Below the pieces are notes generated by a model. It worked only from the letters and a program-made list of their open reading frames with translations, did no database searches and was not told where the DNA came from. From NCBI GenBank assembly GCA_003952965.2, contig CM025856.1:4866517-4930516 (forward strand): a DNA stretch of 64,000 nucleotides, given 5' to 3'. Positions 11,969 through 24,020 of this stretch are shown here, piece by piece. The translations under genes and the position numbers were made by a program. The first letter of the stretch is position 1. Every line of letters begins with the position of its first letter. The DNA comes from Morella rubra. Taxonomy: Eukaryota; Streptophyta; Magnoliopsida; Fagales; Myricaceae.

Positions 11969-13607
11969 TTAGCGGACCAAAACTAGAAACAATCCCACCA
12001 ACGAAGACACTACGATGTGACCAAAACCAACCTCTGAAACCACAGAGATGGCACCGGAGAAAGCTCCACCGGGGGTGTTTGTGGTCAACACGACCACCAT
12101 CCAATCATCCTCTGAACCGACGCCGACTCCCGTGTACTTTGAACTATTGATATACTTGGCATATGAAGTGTGTGTATAGTTGGTAAGCACTAGAGTTGGG
12201 ACTAAATCGGGAACGCAAACTGGCAGTATGACCCCCTCCACGGTGGTGTTCACGTTGATTTTGCACGTCTTCAACTGCTTGGGGAGGTCGGGAAGTTGAG
12301 TAGTGGTGCTCGGCACGATGTTGGCGCCGTTGGTAGAGCTCGTGCAAGGCTCATCCTCTAATTCATCAGCAACTTCATCCGCAAGGCAATTTGCTTTGTC
12401 ATTTTTTGAGAGGGGTGAAAGATTTACCGCTTGCCTGAAACTGTTGAGGCCCTGAAGAAGATTGTCTTCTTCATCTGTTTCATAAAAATACAGGAAAACT
12501 CCCAAGTAAGAAGCGACGGACTTAGCAATTACCCCGGCACCAATTATCCTAATGATCTGTTCTTTCTTATCAGCCAGATGAACCAAAATTTTCCTAAATA
12601 TGATTCAGGTCAAGAAAATGCAAGTCAAGAAGTTTGCCAGATACATAAATGTATAGCACATTGCTAGTCATACAAAATCGTCTATCCCAATGCACACTTC
12701 CGTTTCAATTCTTCTCAAAGATGCGCAAAGTTGGAGCTAGCTAGGAAATAGTAGGGACATATTCTTCTGGAAACAGCAAAAACATTTTCGGGGGGACCGT
12801 ACAAAAGATGTGTTGAGGGTTTTTGTCTTCAACTATTTCCATTAACAAAATTTGAATTAGCAAATCGGATCAAGCATGCAATAGTATCTCATCATCATGT
12901 GTCTTTTGTCTTCTTCGTGAATTAAGGTTACAGAAAGCGACTCAGATAGGCATGGGTCATCAAAGACACTTGCTACGGTTTTGTTGGAAGTCCTCTAAAG
13001 AACATTGAAAACCAAATTCTCGGATCCTTTGGTTCCATTTGGTGGCACATAGGGTACTGCAAGGTTTCAAGTTGAAATACGAAATGGCCTCGAAGTGATG
13101 AACGTTTAGGTACACAATTCCTTTCAATTTTTCATTATAAACATGCACAAGGATTTCAACATAAATTAACCTTCTCAAAGTAGAGGGGAGATTACTGATG
13201 CAAGCAGTTCTATACTATTGTGACAGATACCCAAGCTGTGTTTCCCTCAACATGACTCACATAAAAGAAAGCCAAATACATGTTGGACTCGACCCAATAT
13301 TATTCTGGCGCCGTTCTGGCAATACCAACATATACCAAAGAATAAAGATATGCACTACGCCTAGTAAACGACAACGGCAATGCGCGCGTGCATGATTTAT
13401 ACTGCAACAAGTTTCCAGACTCAACCGAGTGGTATTCTCTTCCTCTAAGGAATGGCCATCCGAGAAACAAAAATGAAAAACCACAACCCAAGAAACTAAG
13501 AAAGGGGAAGTGAGATAGAATTTACCATCGCAGTGCACGGGGCGAGAAAGCCAAGCAAAGCTATGGACGAGCACAAAGAGAAAGAGGCAAAGTTTGAGAA
13601 AGGCCAT
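11969..13607 (-). CDS. Small GPI-anchored secreted protein (At3g06035/At5g19250-like)
   Basis: Two exons, 13607-13526 and 12474-11969, give a 195-residue protein. Residues 1 to about 26 (MAFLKLCLFLFVLVHSFAWL...) form a clear signal peptide. The mature part starts DEEDNLLQGLNSFRQAVNL, matching the plant family annotated as uncharacterised GPI-anchored proteins At3g06035 and At5g19250. It carries a few cysteines (NCLADEVADELEDEPC, LKTC, PVC), N-glycosylation sequons (NTT, NYT, NSS), and ends in small residues (GGAFSGA) followed by a hydrophobic tail (IVVSSLVGLFLVLVR), the pattern of a GPI signal. It should sit on the outer face of the plasma membrane; its biochemical role is unknown. The single intron is 1,051 bp, donor ATG/gtaaat and acceptor aaacag. 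It is divergent from the dehydrogenase gene, 632 bp away. Confidence 0.9.
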
Positions 13608-14239
13608 GGTTTCCGTCCCAAAGAAGGAGAGCTAGCTTTGCCGAGTTAGAAAGATAAGAATGCAGTAGAGAAGGAAGATGAACCACAGGGGATTGTGTGG
13701 GGGTTGTAATCGTAGATAGTACGACTTCTTTGAGGTTTTGAAGTGGACGTGGGTTGCCTTGGTTTTGAAAACGGTTCCAGGTGCCACTTTGTGTGCTTGA
13801 TACATAATGGAAACCTGGTGCCAATTTGACTGGTATAAATGGCTTGGTCATGCACGTGGCGTCCATGCAAATTGCCAAGCACCGCGCTATGTTTTTTATG
13901 TTGTGGCCTAACTCGTAGTCCGGATAAATTGGGTGCGGGGTTTACAACCAGTTCTAGACAAGGGCGTGTTAGATGAAAGACATTGACATGCCCAGAGACA
14001 GATCAAACTTCAGAGTGCTTCCAAAGAATAGTACCCAGTAGATCAGCTTCGAAACTCCCCGCCACACTTCACACGCCAGTCCCCGACTCCCCATCTCAAT
14101 CAATAATGTCCGTTTCGGCAGGCGTACGTACGTGTCTGCTGCATGCGACTTATCCGACACGTTTGATCTTATTCTTGCCACGTATCCCCAGTTGCCCATT
14201 CGCGGCGGAGCACCTATATAATCCACATCAATTTCAACC
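13608..14239. promoter_or_regulatory. Divergent promoter between GPI-protein and dehydrogenase genes
   Basis: This 632-bp interval must hold promoters in both directions. On the dehydrogenase side it contains a perfect ABRE-type core ACGTGTC (14130-14136), an RY/Sph-type TGCATGC (14140-14146), further ACGT cores (ACACGT 14157-14162, CCACGT near 14179) and a TATA-like ctatataatc near 14213-14222. ABRE plus RY is the classic seed-maturation/ABA combination, which fits the seed expression known for glucose/ribitol dehydrogenase homologues. Function is inferred from motifs only. Confidence 0.6.
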
Positions 14240-15975
14240 ATGGCCACCATGCACATCCAGAGCCTGAATATTTGTAAGCTCTGTCGCTTAGTGGCATTTT
14301 CTAGGGCCTTATCTACGCGACCTTCTTGCTGTCCTCCCATAACTCTCCTCAAAAGTCACCGGAAGAGTCCCACTCCGGCAACATTTCCGGCAACTCAAAT
14401 ACGTCCCATTAGAGTGTTTGTGAGAATGGCTTCGGGTGGCGAGCAGTTTCCACCACAGAGGCAGGAGACACAACCAGGGAAGGAGCATGTTATGGAGCCT
14501 ACCCCTCAGTTTGCAAGCCCAGACTACAAACCATCCAACAAACTTCATGTATAGTTTCAAATTTGACATTAACATGCGTATGATTTGCATTAACACGCAT
14601 ATTTATGCAGACATGTACAAGGGCGTGTCTGTATGCATGTACGAATCATTAGATACTTATCATCAAAAGTGGGGAGTTCATTGCAAACCTTGAGAGTTGT
14701 ACTCTTTTCATGAGACTAATTTTAAGAAGTTTTTTGGTTCCGAGTGCTCCCTACAATCCATACGTTTTTCTTTTTGTGGCTGTATATTCTGAACCGAAAG
14801 GTGAATTACATGATTATATGAAGTAAGAAAATTGCTTGCTAAAGGTACAAAGTATTAGCAATTTAAACTGCTATGAAAGTTGTGCAGGGAAAGGTGGCGC
14901 TTGTGACTGGTGGGGACTCAGGGATTGGACGGGCAGTATGCCACGCCTTTGCTCTGGAAGGTGCGACCGTGGCCTTTACATACGTGAAGGGTTACGAGGA
15001 CAAGGAAGCAATGGACACACTCCAGTTGATCAAACAGTCAAAGAATGCAAGAGAACCCATAGCAATAGCGGCCGACTTAGGATATGATGAAAACTGCAGA
15101 CGGGTGGTTGAGGAGGTGGTGAATGCCTATGGTCGGATCGATATACTGGTTAACAATGCGGCGCAGCAGTACAAGACTTGCTCCGTGGAGGAGATTGACG
15201 AGGGAAGGCTCGAGAGGGTGTTTAGGACCAATGCCTTCTCCTACTTTTTCACAGTCAGGTCAAGATTTCGTATTTTGCTTCGATCTGCATGTTTTTTTTG
15301 TCTTTTCATCCGGCGACGTACGGGGTTAATAGGGCTGGGAAAGGCCTTCTGCAGTTTCAATTGTTCCCACAGAAATTAATCTTTCCCAGGCTTAATTTTG
15401 TTATCACGAGCTCAAAATGTTAATGAGCACCTATGATTTAGATGATCCTTGAGGGGTATTATTAACGATGGTGATCACAGGCATGCTCTGAAGCACATGA
15501 AACAAGGGAGCTCCATAATCAACACGACCTCCGTTACTGCGTATAAGGGAAGCCCCAAGCTGGTCGATTACTCGGCAACAAAAGGTGCAATAGTAGCTTA
15601 CACTAGAGCCCTAGCACTCCATCTCACACCGAGAGGTATACGTGTCAATGGCGTTGCCCCTGGACCCATCTGGACTCCATTAATACCGGCATCGTTCAGT
15701 GAGGAAGAGGTTGCCAAGTTTGGATCCGAAGTGCCGATGAAAAGGGCTGGACAGCCGAGCGAGGTTGCACCATCGTATGTCTTTCTTGCTTGCAACCATT
15801 GCTCCTCTTACATAACTGGCCAAGTTCTGCACCCAAATGGTAAGTCTAAAACCAGCCAGAAACCTGCAATATTTTGTATTTATTTGGGCAACTTATAGGT
15901 CAATATTGATGACTGCTTTTCTCCGGTAATGTTTGTCTTCCTTCCTATAAAGGTGGGACTATAGTGAATGCTTGA
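14240..15975 (+). CDS. Short-chain dehydrogenase, NADPH-dependent aldehyde reductase type
   Basis: Four exons (14240-14548, 14888-15258, 15481-15839, 15953-15975) encode 353 residues ending HPNGGTIVNA. It matches Arabidopsis At1g54870 (NADPH-dependent aldehyde reductase 1, chloroplastic; glucose and ribitol dehydrogenase homologue). The Rossmann cofactor motif TGGDSGIG is at 110-117, an NNAA motif follows, and the catalytic set is Ser244, Tyr257 and Lys261 (YSATK). The first about 63 residues are Ser/Arg/Pro-rich with few acids, consistent with a chloroplast transit peptide. An internal Met at 14427 (MASGGEQFPPQRQETQPGKE) matches the start of shorter cytosolic relatives. The enzyme family reduces reactive aldehydes or oxidises sugars/polyols; the true substrate cannot be read here. 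The TATA-like box is so close to the first ATG that a second start is plausible. Confidence 0.93.
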
Positions 15976-16072
15976 AAGGCCTCAGCTTGGAGAACGTACT
16001 TGATGCTATCTTCTGGTGTCTCTTCGAGAATGGTAGTTGTCTCCATGCATATGGAAGGAAGAGTGGTCCTTA

Positions 16073-16101
16073 TATATATATTATATATATATATATATAT
16101 G
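16073..16101. repeat. (TA)n microsatellite
   Basis: An interrupted TA dinucleotide run in the 3' flank of the dehydrogenase gene. Confidence 0.85.
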
Positions 16102-16849
16102 TAGATATATGGCTGTCATCGAATGGAGGTTTTTGTCACGTGTAAATGGTCATCTACGTTAGTACTTGGGAGTTTGATAATCGTGTAGTACTGTACTGAA
16201 ACAAAAGCAGAGCAAAGTGAGAACAGGGAAGTTTGTATGTACTTTTTTTAAGCTTCTGGTGTTGCAGACGTGCTCTGGCTTTTGGTTGACTAAAGTTTGT
16301 AACTTTGCGTCCCGTACGTCGTGTCTACGTCTTCTCTTTTTCTCTCTCTTCTTCTCCCTCGTCCGGCCCTCCGGAAATTCACGACCCACGTATCCATCCA
16401 TGTTCAGAGGGCGTCGGTGTATGAAATTCATATGTTCGATACCATACTAATAATTTCAATAGCTTCGTAAATGACCAGTATCGTCGAGCGTGAATTTTTT
16501 CCTCTAAATAAATTTTAAATTATATGGAAATCTTGAAATTTGTATATAGGTATTGTTTGCATTAATTTAAAAATATGTACTCATTATAAATTTGTTTCGT
16601 AATTTTTTAAAAATTATGTTTTGATCCAGACATGTTTCCTTGGAAATATATTTGGCAGATATTTATTCGACACCTTCAAATAACGCATGTTAATGTGTTT
16701 TAATTTTGTATAATTAGTAAATTGAATTCTTAATATCGGTTGTGAAAATAAATTTAAATAATAAAATAAAATAATGTAAAACAAATATTGAATATATATA
16801 TCAGAATAATAAACAAACAGGATGTACAGAAGTTTACAGAAGTTCGCTA

Positions 16850-17046
16850 TTAAGGTTGTATTTGAGTGATAAAATTTTAAGATGGTTAAAAGTTTAAGTA
16901 TGAGAGAGAGATAGTGAAAAAGTAAAAAAGTTTATAGAAGGTAGTGAAAAAGTTAAAAAATTTATAGAAATCGGTGAAAAAGTAAAGAGAGAAAAAATTT
17001 TATAACGATGATAAAAGTTTAGAGAGAATTTTAGTTAGTAAACATA
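16850..17046. mobile_element. Degenerate Tourist-like MITE
   Basis: Internal sequence rich in gtgaaaaagtaaa repeats and imperfect inverted ends (gataaaattttaag against ctaaaattctctc on the other strand) resembles the better preserved Tourist-like MITE at 61729-61955 in inverted orientation. The ends are eroded and no target duplication is secure. Confidence 0.45.
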
Positions 17047-17819
17047 GCTTAAGCACCATGAGTCAACGGCAGATAACACTGTACAATTGTTGCTATATGA
17101 TGATAGGAGGAATGCAGAACAAATATGTTTCCTCTCCAGCAGAGCAGAAACAGAGCATCTGCTGGTTCTATCCAGGGTTTTACAGCTCCCGATCTTCACC
17201 AGTTCAACCCTACTAAATTCTAATGTACGTTCAAAATCCATATATTTCAACCCCAAAAGAGTCTCCCAAGGACCCTGCTAAAAGAATTTCTAATATTGAT
17301 GGAACTTAATCTCAACCCTCGTGATGGGTAAACTGAATGATTTATATTGACATTTAAAATTCAGGAAAGAAGTAAACAAAAAGAAGACAAAGAACAGGTT
17401 GGCTTCCACCAGAAAGATCTATAATGAGACCTCATATCCTTATGTCATTCGAAAAGCTTCACCAAGGAGCAATGCCAAAGAGAGATATCCCTATACATTA
17501 CTAAACCCTTATCAAGTACTGTTACCCACAGTTTCATGGACAAAAAGAAAAAGAAAAGAAAAGAAAAAGAAGCAGGTATAAAACTCTTCACATCTGCCAA
17601 TAAGATAACATTCATGTAACTTTTTTACAATTGCCTTAAATAACTAGGAACCAACAAGATGAATATTTCTCAAGCCCTCAAAAAGACCTGACATTCGGCT
17701 AAATTAATTATTCTATGGAGGTAAACGTGCACAGTCAACATGCATGAAGGGAAACACATAACTAGCAAAGCAAACATTTTCATGCTTATTATTTGACATC
17801 AGGATTCTTACAAGAAAAA

Positions 17820-20800
17820 TCAGGATGAACCAGCAAAGCAAATCTCAACACCTTTCCCACCTATTGCAGCAATCAGACATTGGAAGCCGCATGACTCCAG
17901 GTCGGCAATTACCTTATCAACAACTGTTCCTGATAGTACTGATCCATGTGGTTAAGGGGCAACTCAAAGAATATGAATTTAAGAACACACACATATCGAT
18001 AGATCAAGAGTCCTGACATTATCTTAAGATGCACAAGTTTTTAATTAGATCAAATGAAAAAGTGCGAAGAAAAGAAGAAAAAGAATGCTAGCTGTGCTCA
18101 ATTGGGAGAAAATTTTGAATTGGAGATAGAAAAAATAATAATCTAGAATTGTTACTTTAGTTGATGAGAGACACTTTTCATAGAATTCTATTGGAGTTGC
18201 CTCTCTTGGATGTGGTAGCCTGCCAATGAGCTCAGACTCCGAAGGTAACTCACCCTATAATAACGATGAGGAGCCAAAGTGCACTTAGAAACCACCAAGC
18301 ATATGTAATGGTTACAAACACAAAACAGAAATCGGCATCTACAGGTGTCCAAAACACTTCTACCAAGTTTTGAGATATTGATTTTTCAAAGATACAACTT
18401 TTTGCCCGTAAGAGGCACCTCAATCTGAAGACTCCTGGACATATGTAAATGAAAAATAAGATCCATGTACAACTTACAGAAATGACTAATCCAACTTCAG
18501 ATCGCTCCAATGAGCTCTCTCTGAAATGGCATCTCTCCCCAGGTCAGAACAAGGAGAAAGGTCAAATTGTTGGTTCAAGACAAATTGGTTGCATCTACAT
18601 TACACTAAAAAAGAAAGTTTAATCCCAGTTGGACCTCTCCTCCCAAATGTGTCGTGATTTTTACTAATAACAAGTGGAATACAGATCCCTATACTAATAT
18701 ACTAAGAGATCAATAATCCTAATCAGCAGGATGGATGGCGCTACTGGCAAAAGTGCTGCAAGCACGGAGCATGGTTGCCTTGACCTTGGATCCAGATGGC
18801 AAGTTTATGCTATAGGCTCCTTATGGTGATAAAAAAATTTAAGTTCTTCTAGACTAACACAGTGCAACATACAAGTATGTGTCAAATGCTTAGACTACAT
18901 TTCTCATGCTCTAGATGACAGTAATGGACCAATCCCATTCTTTTCCGAGTTCTCTGCAGGTGAACTTACTTTTACATCATCATATCCACGGGGAAGGCCA
19001 ATCACAGCTCCAAGGAAAATGAGGGCAAGTTGAGGAAAAATAAATGACGGCAAGTTGAGAGCTATAGAGGAGGAGAGGAAGACTGCATCACAGGAGGGAG
19101 AAGATATGCTTGATATTAGAATATGTCCAGCCCTACAGTGATAAATCATTGAGTACTGAAATTCTGTTCCCCACAACAGTTTCATATTTATGTAGTGGGG
19201 AAACAGCCAAGGCCAAACGACCACTATATCTACACCAAGACTTCTAGACTCCCTCGAATAAGCAAAGCTTGACTCCAAATGCATAGAATACTATTCTAAT
19301 GCTTTTGATGAAGGTGATGGAACCAACAGTGTGCCCCTTCAGGGACAAAATCCCCCACCCACAAAAAAGAAGTATTTTTCTGAGTTCTCAATGGTGAATT
19401 TTCATCAGTGATGGATGGGAGAAGGCCAATGACAATGGAAGTACAAATGAGTGCAATAAGAGAGCTACAGAGGAGAATAGGAAGACCGAAACACAAGAGA
19501 CAAGAGGCAAATAATAAAGTACTGACATCCTATTTCCTACGACAGTTTCACATCTAATAGAGTGGAAACTCCCAAGGTCAGATCTGCCTACCAATATCTA
19601 CCCTACTACTTAAGCCGATCAACATGTAAATAAGAACTAAACAAGGAGCTGGCAATCATCATAATGTAAAGATATTAAGCTGTAGAAGAAGCAAATAGGA
19701 AATAGAAAAGCCTGAGAAGTATAATAAATAAACAGCATGAGGAAATGGATACGGGTCGGTAACAGCGTCAGAACACATCCTCCACCTCCAGCTCCAGTCA
19801 ATTTGGAAGCTAACTTGTACTTTAATGTTGTCCTAAGAATAGTTTCTATTGAAGCGTGGCTGACTCCCATACACTGGAGGAGACCTTGGTTCATTTCCAT
19901 TAACTCTTCTATTTTCTCCTCCTTCTCTGTAATGGAGAGGTCATCTGGGGCTGGTGACTGGATAATGGCAGACAATTCATTGCTGATGGAATCAACTGCA
20001 TTAAACACAAAACTCATGGCATCTGGGTGCCTTAAAGTTCTCTCTGAAACACCAGCAACCAAAGCTTTTGTATTCCTCCCAACTTTAGTGTTGGTAATAA
20101 GCATTCTGAGTGGCATATTGGACTTGAGGCGTGTTAAACTACCTGACCTGAACTTGATCATGTTGCCTGTTCCATTGGAATTTCAAATTAAAAGCAGCAC
20201 ATCCATTTGCAGTAACCCTCTTGCCTTCAGGAGATATGGGAAATACAATACTCCATCCACAGGTCAAGAACCAAATTATCCAACTATAGGAGTTGTTTTG
20301 ACCTTGTTTTGATTCTCATTATTTCTTTTTCAGTATGAGATATTTATAGGGCGAAAATGGATAACAAATGCTTTAAAGCAATGAAAAGTCATACAATGTG
20401 TACAAGTCTTATATGTCTGTTCCATTACTATTGTCCAGACAACTTATAACTTCAAGTAGCCAACAATTTTGAATAAATGATCCAATAACATATCCAAAAT
20501 GATATTTTATGGCTCCTATTAATTCTTTACCTCCACTCATATTCTCCATTGTATTCCTTTTACAAGGAGATTTGTCACAAATTGAGAAGTCATACGCTAC
20601 TCCTTATGACAAGCAACACGTAAGAAAACTTCTTAGGGAGTGATATATTGATATGAAAGGACCTAACAAATCTAAAAAAGATCACGTACCATATGTGCTT
20701 ACTGTGTTGTCGATTCCAGATGGCTTTCCATGGATAATCTTTTCACCTTCAAAAGCCCATTTATTCACCAATTCGAGATCACTTTCCCCAAATAGTGACC

Positions 20801-22102
20801 ATTCCTGTTGGCCCATGTCCAAACTTACAGAATCTGAGAAACCAAGCAGAGCGGCTGAGAGTGCAACAGAAAATGCAGCAGATGAACCCAAGCCGGAACC
20901 CAGAGGAAGCTCAGAAGTGACAACCACCGTTGCAGGCTTGAAGCTGATACATTATGTAAATGCTCATGTAAATTGGCAAAATTAACCACTGGGTCTAAAC
21001 TTGGGTTTTCACATTAAGAGAAGAGCATCTGAAAACAGAATATTGAGAAAAAATAGCGAAGATTAAATCTAATTCCTACCCTTGGATGCAGGAGTATAGC
21101 CAGAGAAAAGCTGAAATTCCACTAGCAAGTCCGATTTTTGCTTCTGGAATATTTTGTTCTTCAACTAGAGCTGCAATGGATTTCGTTGACTCTATTGAAC
21201 ATGATGTTGGTGTCGCAGAAAGTGAACTTCCTGCTTCAGGTAGGGCTTCTTTGATTCTAGCAACTGGCCACGAAAATTCTAATTCCATATCCTTGAGCTG
21301 GAGTTTTACCAGGTCGCCATTGTCTACGAAGAAAGGCAAAAGAATAATGAGAAATACAATAGAGCACCTTAAGAGACATTGACTAGAACTGCGTCAAAGG
21401 TTAGAACAAATGGGGGTATATTCGTAGAACTCTCGAAAAGGTCATCACGTTATTTGTACATCTCAATTGCTTCTTAGCTCACCAATGCATGTTGCGAGGA
21501 TAAAATTCTTTGGACTCCAGAGTATCTAACAAATATAGAGAAGTTAATGGGCAAATGTAACATTCTGAAACAGCAATAGTACTTAGTATCCAAATGTAGG
21601 TAAGGAATTAAGAGTTTTCTGGTTTCTTTGCTCGAAACAACCCAATAAAAGGAGTTTTAATCGAGTCTCCCTTATGACTTCAAGCAAAACCAGAGAGCTT
21701 AATGTAAGAAGCCTCCCCTCTTCAAGTCGGATCATAGTTCTGAACTTATAACTTGCAAATAGAAAGACAAAACCAATCAATGGGATCACAATCACAAAAA
21801 GCGCAGAAGTGTATCTTCCAATCAACGTTTTCAAGCGCGACCCAAACAAGAAAAATCAACGTTCAAGCTAACTCAACTCAATTCAACCCAATCCTCGAGA
21901 TCACTGTCGAAAAGATGACAATAATAGCAAACGTTGCAATCGAGAGAGAGAGAGAGAGAGAGAGAGCACCAGAGGGAATTGGGAATCGAATAGAAACATA
22001 GGTGCAGAGATCAATGGAGGCAGCCACAGCCGTGGTTCCGTGCACCACAGCATGTTCGCCGGCAAGTATAATTTTCCCAGGAGCTCTAGCTTTCACTTCC
22101 AT
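17820..22102 (-). CDS. MVK: Mevalonate kinase
   Basis: Five exons (22102-21970, 21323-21080, 20943-20690, 20166-19753, 17929-17820) join in frame to 384 residues, close to the 378 of Arabidopsis MVK (At5g27450). It phosphorylates mevalonate with ATP in the cytosolic mevalonate route to sterols and other isoprenoids. GHMP-kinase hallmarks are present: [19 protein letters not shown] at the N-terminus (GEHAVVHG 15-22), the ATP-binding [11 protein letters not shown] (139-149), [12 protein letters not shown] with the catalytic aspartate, and the C-terminal [18 protein letters not shown]. The last exon supplies [12 protein letters not shown]-like sequence, with Arg in place of the usual Gly at the junction, and ends [17 protein letters not shown]. 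The start is the ATG at 22102, where family similarity begins. Intron 1 begins with a (CT)n tract right after its donor; intron 4 is 1.8 kb and holds internal duplications. Looks intact. Confidence 0.96.
18905..19610. repeat. Diverged direct duplication inside mevalonate kinase intron 4
   Basis: The stretch near 18937-19240 and the one near 19373-19610 share an ordered series of similar blocks (gagttctc, gaaggccaat, agagctat/agagctac with gaggag, acagtttca), so they are old direct copies about 430 bp apart. Hydrophobic translations on the minus strand have no splice or start context and are not called as a gene. Confidence 0.5.
21941..21966. repeat. (GA)n microsatellite at MVK intron 1 donor
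   Basis: A GA/CT dinucleotide run that begins only a few bases inside intron 1 of the mevalonate kinase gene. It is a length-variable tract next to a splice donor. Confidence 0.9.
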
Positions 22103-22567
22103 TTTCACTTTCCCTCAACTTCAAAATTCTTTTACCAAAATCCTCAACTAAATTTTGATGCTCCTCCTCGTTTCTTGGTACTCTCCGTGTGTGCTCGTAT
22201 ACTCTGCGAACTCTTCCCTCTTTATTGACCCGTGGGAGTCCATTAATTTGGCCACTTCTAAAACGGCCGTGTATGAATCACATGTGAACTGGCGTAAACA
22301 CCTAGAAAAAAAAAAAAAAGAACTGGCGTAAACGACGTGGCTGTTAATAATATATTCCTTCTCGTGTTTGGTAAGGGTGAGATTGTCCACACGAGCTGGT
22401 CGCGCGTGCGAAAGGCAACAACGGCTTCAGGCTTACGAGATCCATTCTAGTGGAGGATCAGATGAGGTAAGGCTGGTCATACCTGTGGGTAGCTTATTAT
22501 CAAATTTTCACATGCAATTTAGCGCAATTAATTATTTTTTAAAATGTGTACATGACTTGAATTTTAA

Positions 22568-22966
22568 GGGGATGTTCCTTTTATAAAAAAATTGTAAGAA
22601 TTTTAAAATTTTTGATAAAATTGTGAATTTTTTATATAGATTAAAGTTTTATAGATTTTTGTATAAAAGTTTGTGTAAGATTTTAAAGATATTTAATTTT
22701 TATTTAGTTTATAAAAAGGTGTAGAGAGAGATGATTTGATGTAATTTTTTAATAAAAAATATTAAAGTTTGGATAAAAAATATAAAGAGAGAAAATTTGT
22801 TAATTTTTTTTTAAAAAAAATATATTAAAATTTATATGAAAAGTTGTTAGAGATTGTGTTAAAGACATTGATGTTTGTTAGGATTTTTTGAGATTTTGAA
22901 TATTCATTTTGTGAATTTTATTACATTTATTTATAGCCTAGAATATTTTTACAAAAGAACATCCGC
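22568..22966. mobile_element. MITE with GGATGTTC inverted ends
   Basis: The left end reads ggggatgttccttttataaa and the right end, on the opposite strand, gcggatgttcttttgtaaa, flanking about 400 bp of AT-rich non-coding DNA. The target duplication is not clear, so the superfamily (hAT is possible) is open. Confidence 0.55.
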
Positions 22967-23280
22967 TTAGAATATAATTAATGTACGTGAGTTTGAATTT
23001 TATCACTTACAAACGGGAGAACAGTTTTGTGTTCAAAATTTTCATAGCTTTTCTTAGTTAGATTAAGTCCATCTGAAAAAAATTATGGGATAAGTTATTC
23101 CTTTAAATAGTATAAATAAAGATAAAAATAGTCAAATAAAGTGATTTTTTCCCTATTATTTTATTGAATAGGAGAGAAAATAAAATAACTTGATTCATTT
23201 TAATGAAAATGCTAAAGAAATTAATGACAAGTAGAGGCACAAAAGAAAATTTTATACAAGAACACGTAATCATTTATTCA

Positions 23281-23747
23281 TAGTATAAAAATATCCTTGA
23301 GAAAGTCATGATATTGATATAAAGAATTTCATGGTAATGAAAAAAAAATACCTTACCCAAAAAGAAGACATGTGATGCAAAGAGCATTAAATAACTTGTG
23401 TTGAGTACAATTTATTTATTAAATAATATTGCAAAGTTTCTATAAATATCGTTGCTGAGTCTTGGGTCAAAACAAAGTGAAAATATTCATAGTTGTTTAC
23501 CCCTCCTCTTGCGCTCCTTGTTCTTAGACAGCTCATCACCCCACTTCTAATGTATAAAAATATCCACCAAAGACACGATTGAGAAAGTCATGATAAAAAG
23601 CTTGATATAAAGAATTTCATGGTAATGAAAAAAAAATACCTTACCCAAAAAGAAGACATGTGATGCAAAGAGCATTAAATAACTTGTGTTGAGTACAATT
23701 TATTTATTAAATAATATTGAATAAATCAAAGTTTCTATAAATATAGT
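23281..23747. repeat. Direct duplication of about 170 bp
   Basis: Copies at about 23281-23450 and 23551-23747 share long identical runs, including agaatttcatggtaatgaa and gacatgtgatgcaaagagca. They are separated by about 100 bp. Non-coding. Confidence 0.85.
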
Positions 23748-23797
23748 AAAGGTGCTGAAAAATATTTACACAGGAAAAAAAACTTGGGAAAAAGATC

Positions 23798-24020
23798 TCA
23801 AAAAGAAGCCGTACCATTGACTTGAATATTAGGGAAGTTGACAATCATGCCCCTTCTCGCTCTGTTGTGGCTGTCTATGATTGGATGCCACATTGGAACA
23901 CCATATGGCAGTTCATATTCAACCTCCAGCGCGTGAATTCCATGTTCCTTTTGATTGGGGTCGTGGTAAGAAAAGCGCTTGGGAAGAGTCTTGCACCACT
24001 TCAATGGCTTAATTCTCTCT
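23798..24020 (-). other. Unassigned open frame, possible exon relic
   Basis: The minus-strand frame reads KPLKWCKTLPKRFSYHDPN, then ALEVEYELPYGVPMWHP and RRGMIVNFPNIQVNG. The composition is protein-like (aromatic, charged, few simple runs) and the base composition is richer in GC than the flanks. I do not recognise the family, there is no start, and neighbouring exons were not found. It may be a captured or decayed exon. Confidence 0.25.

Larger units (their letters stand above)
15976..17819. other. Intergenic spacer between dehydrogenase and mevalonate kinase genes
   Basis: The genes converge here, so the interval should hold both 3' UTRs. It contains a (TA)n tract at about 16073-16101 and a degenerate MITE-like block at about 16850-17046. 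No supported gene; open frames are short and without domains. Confidence 0.5.

Noticed and set aside
22103-22108. Start of mevalonate kinase two codons upstream
   Set aside because: The codon at 22108 is GTG; the ATG at 22102 gives the conserved [10 protein letters not shown] start.
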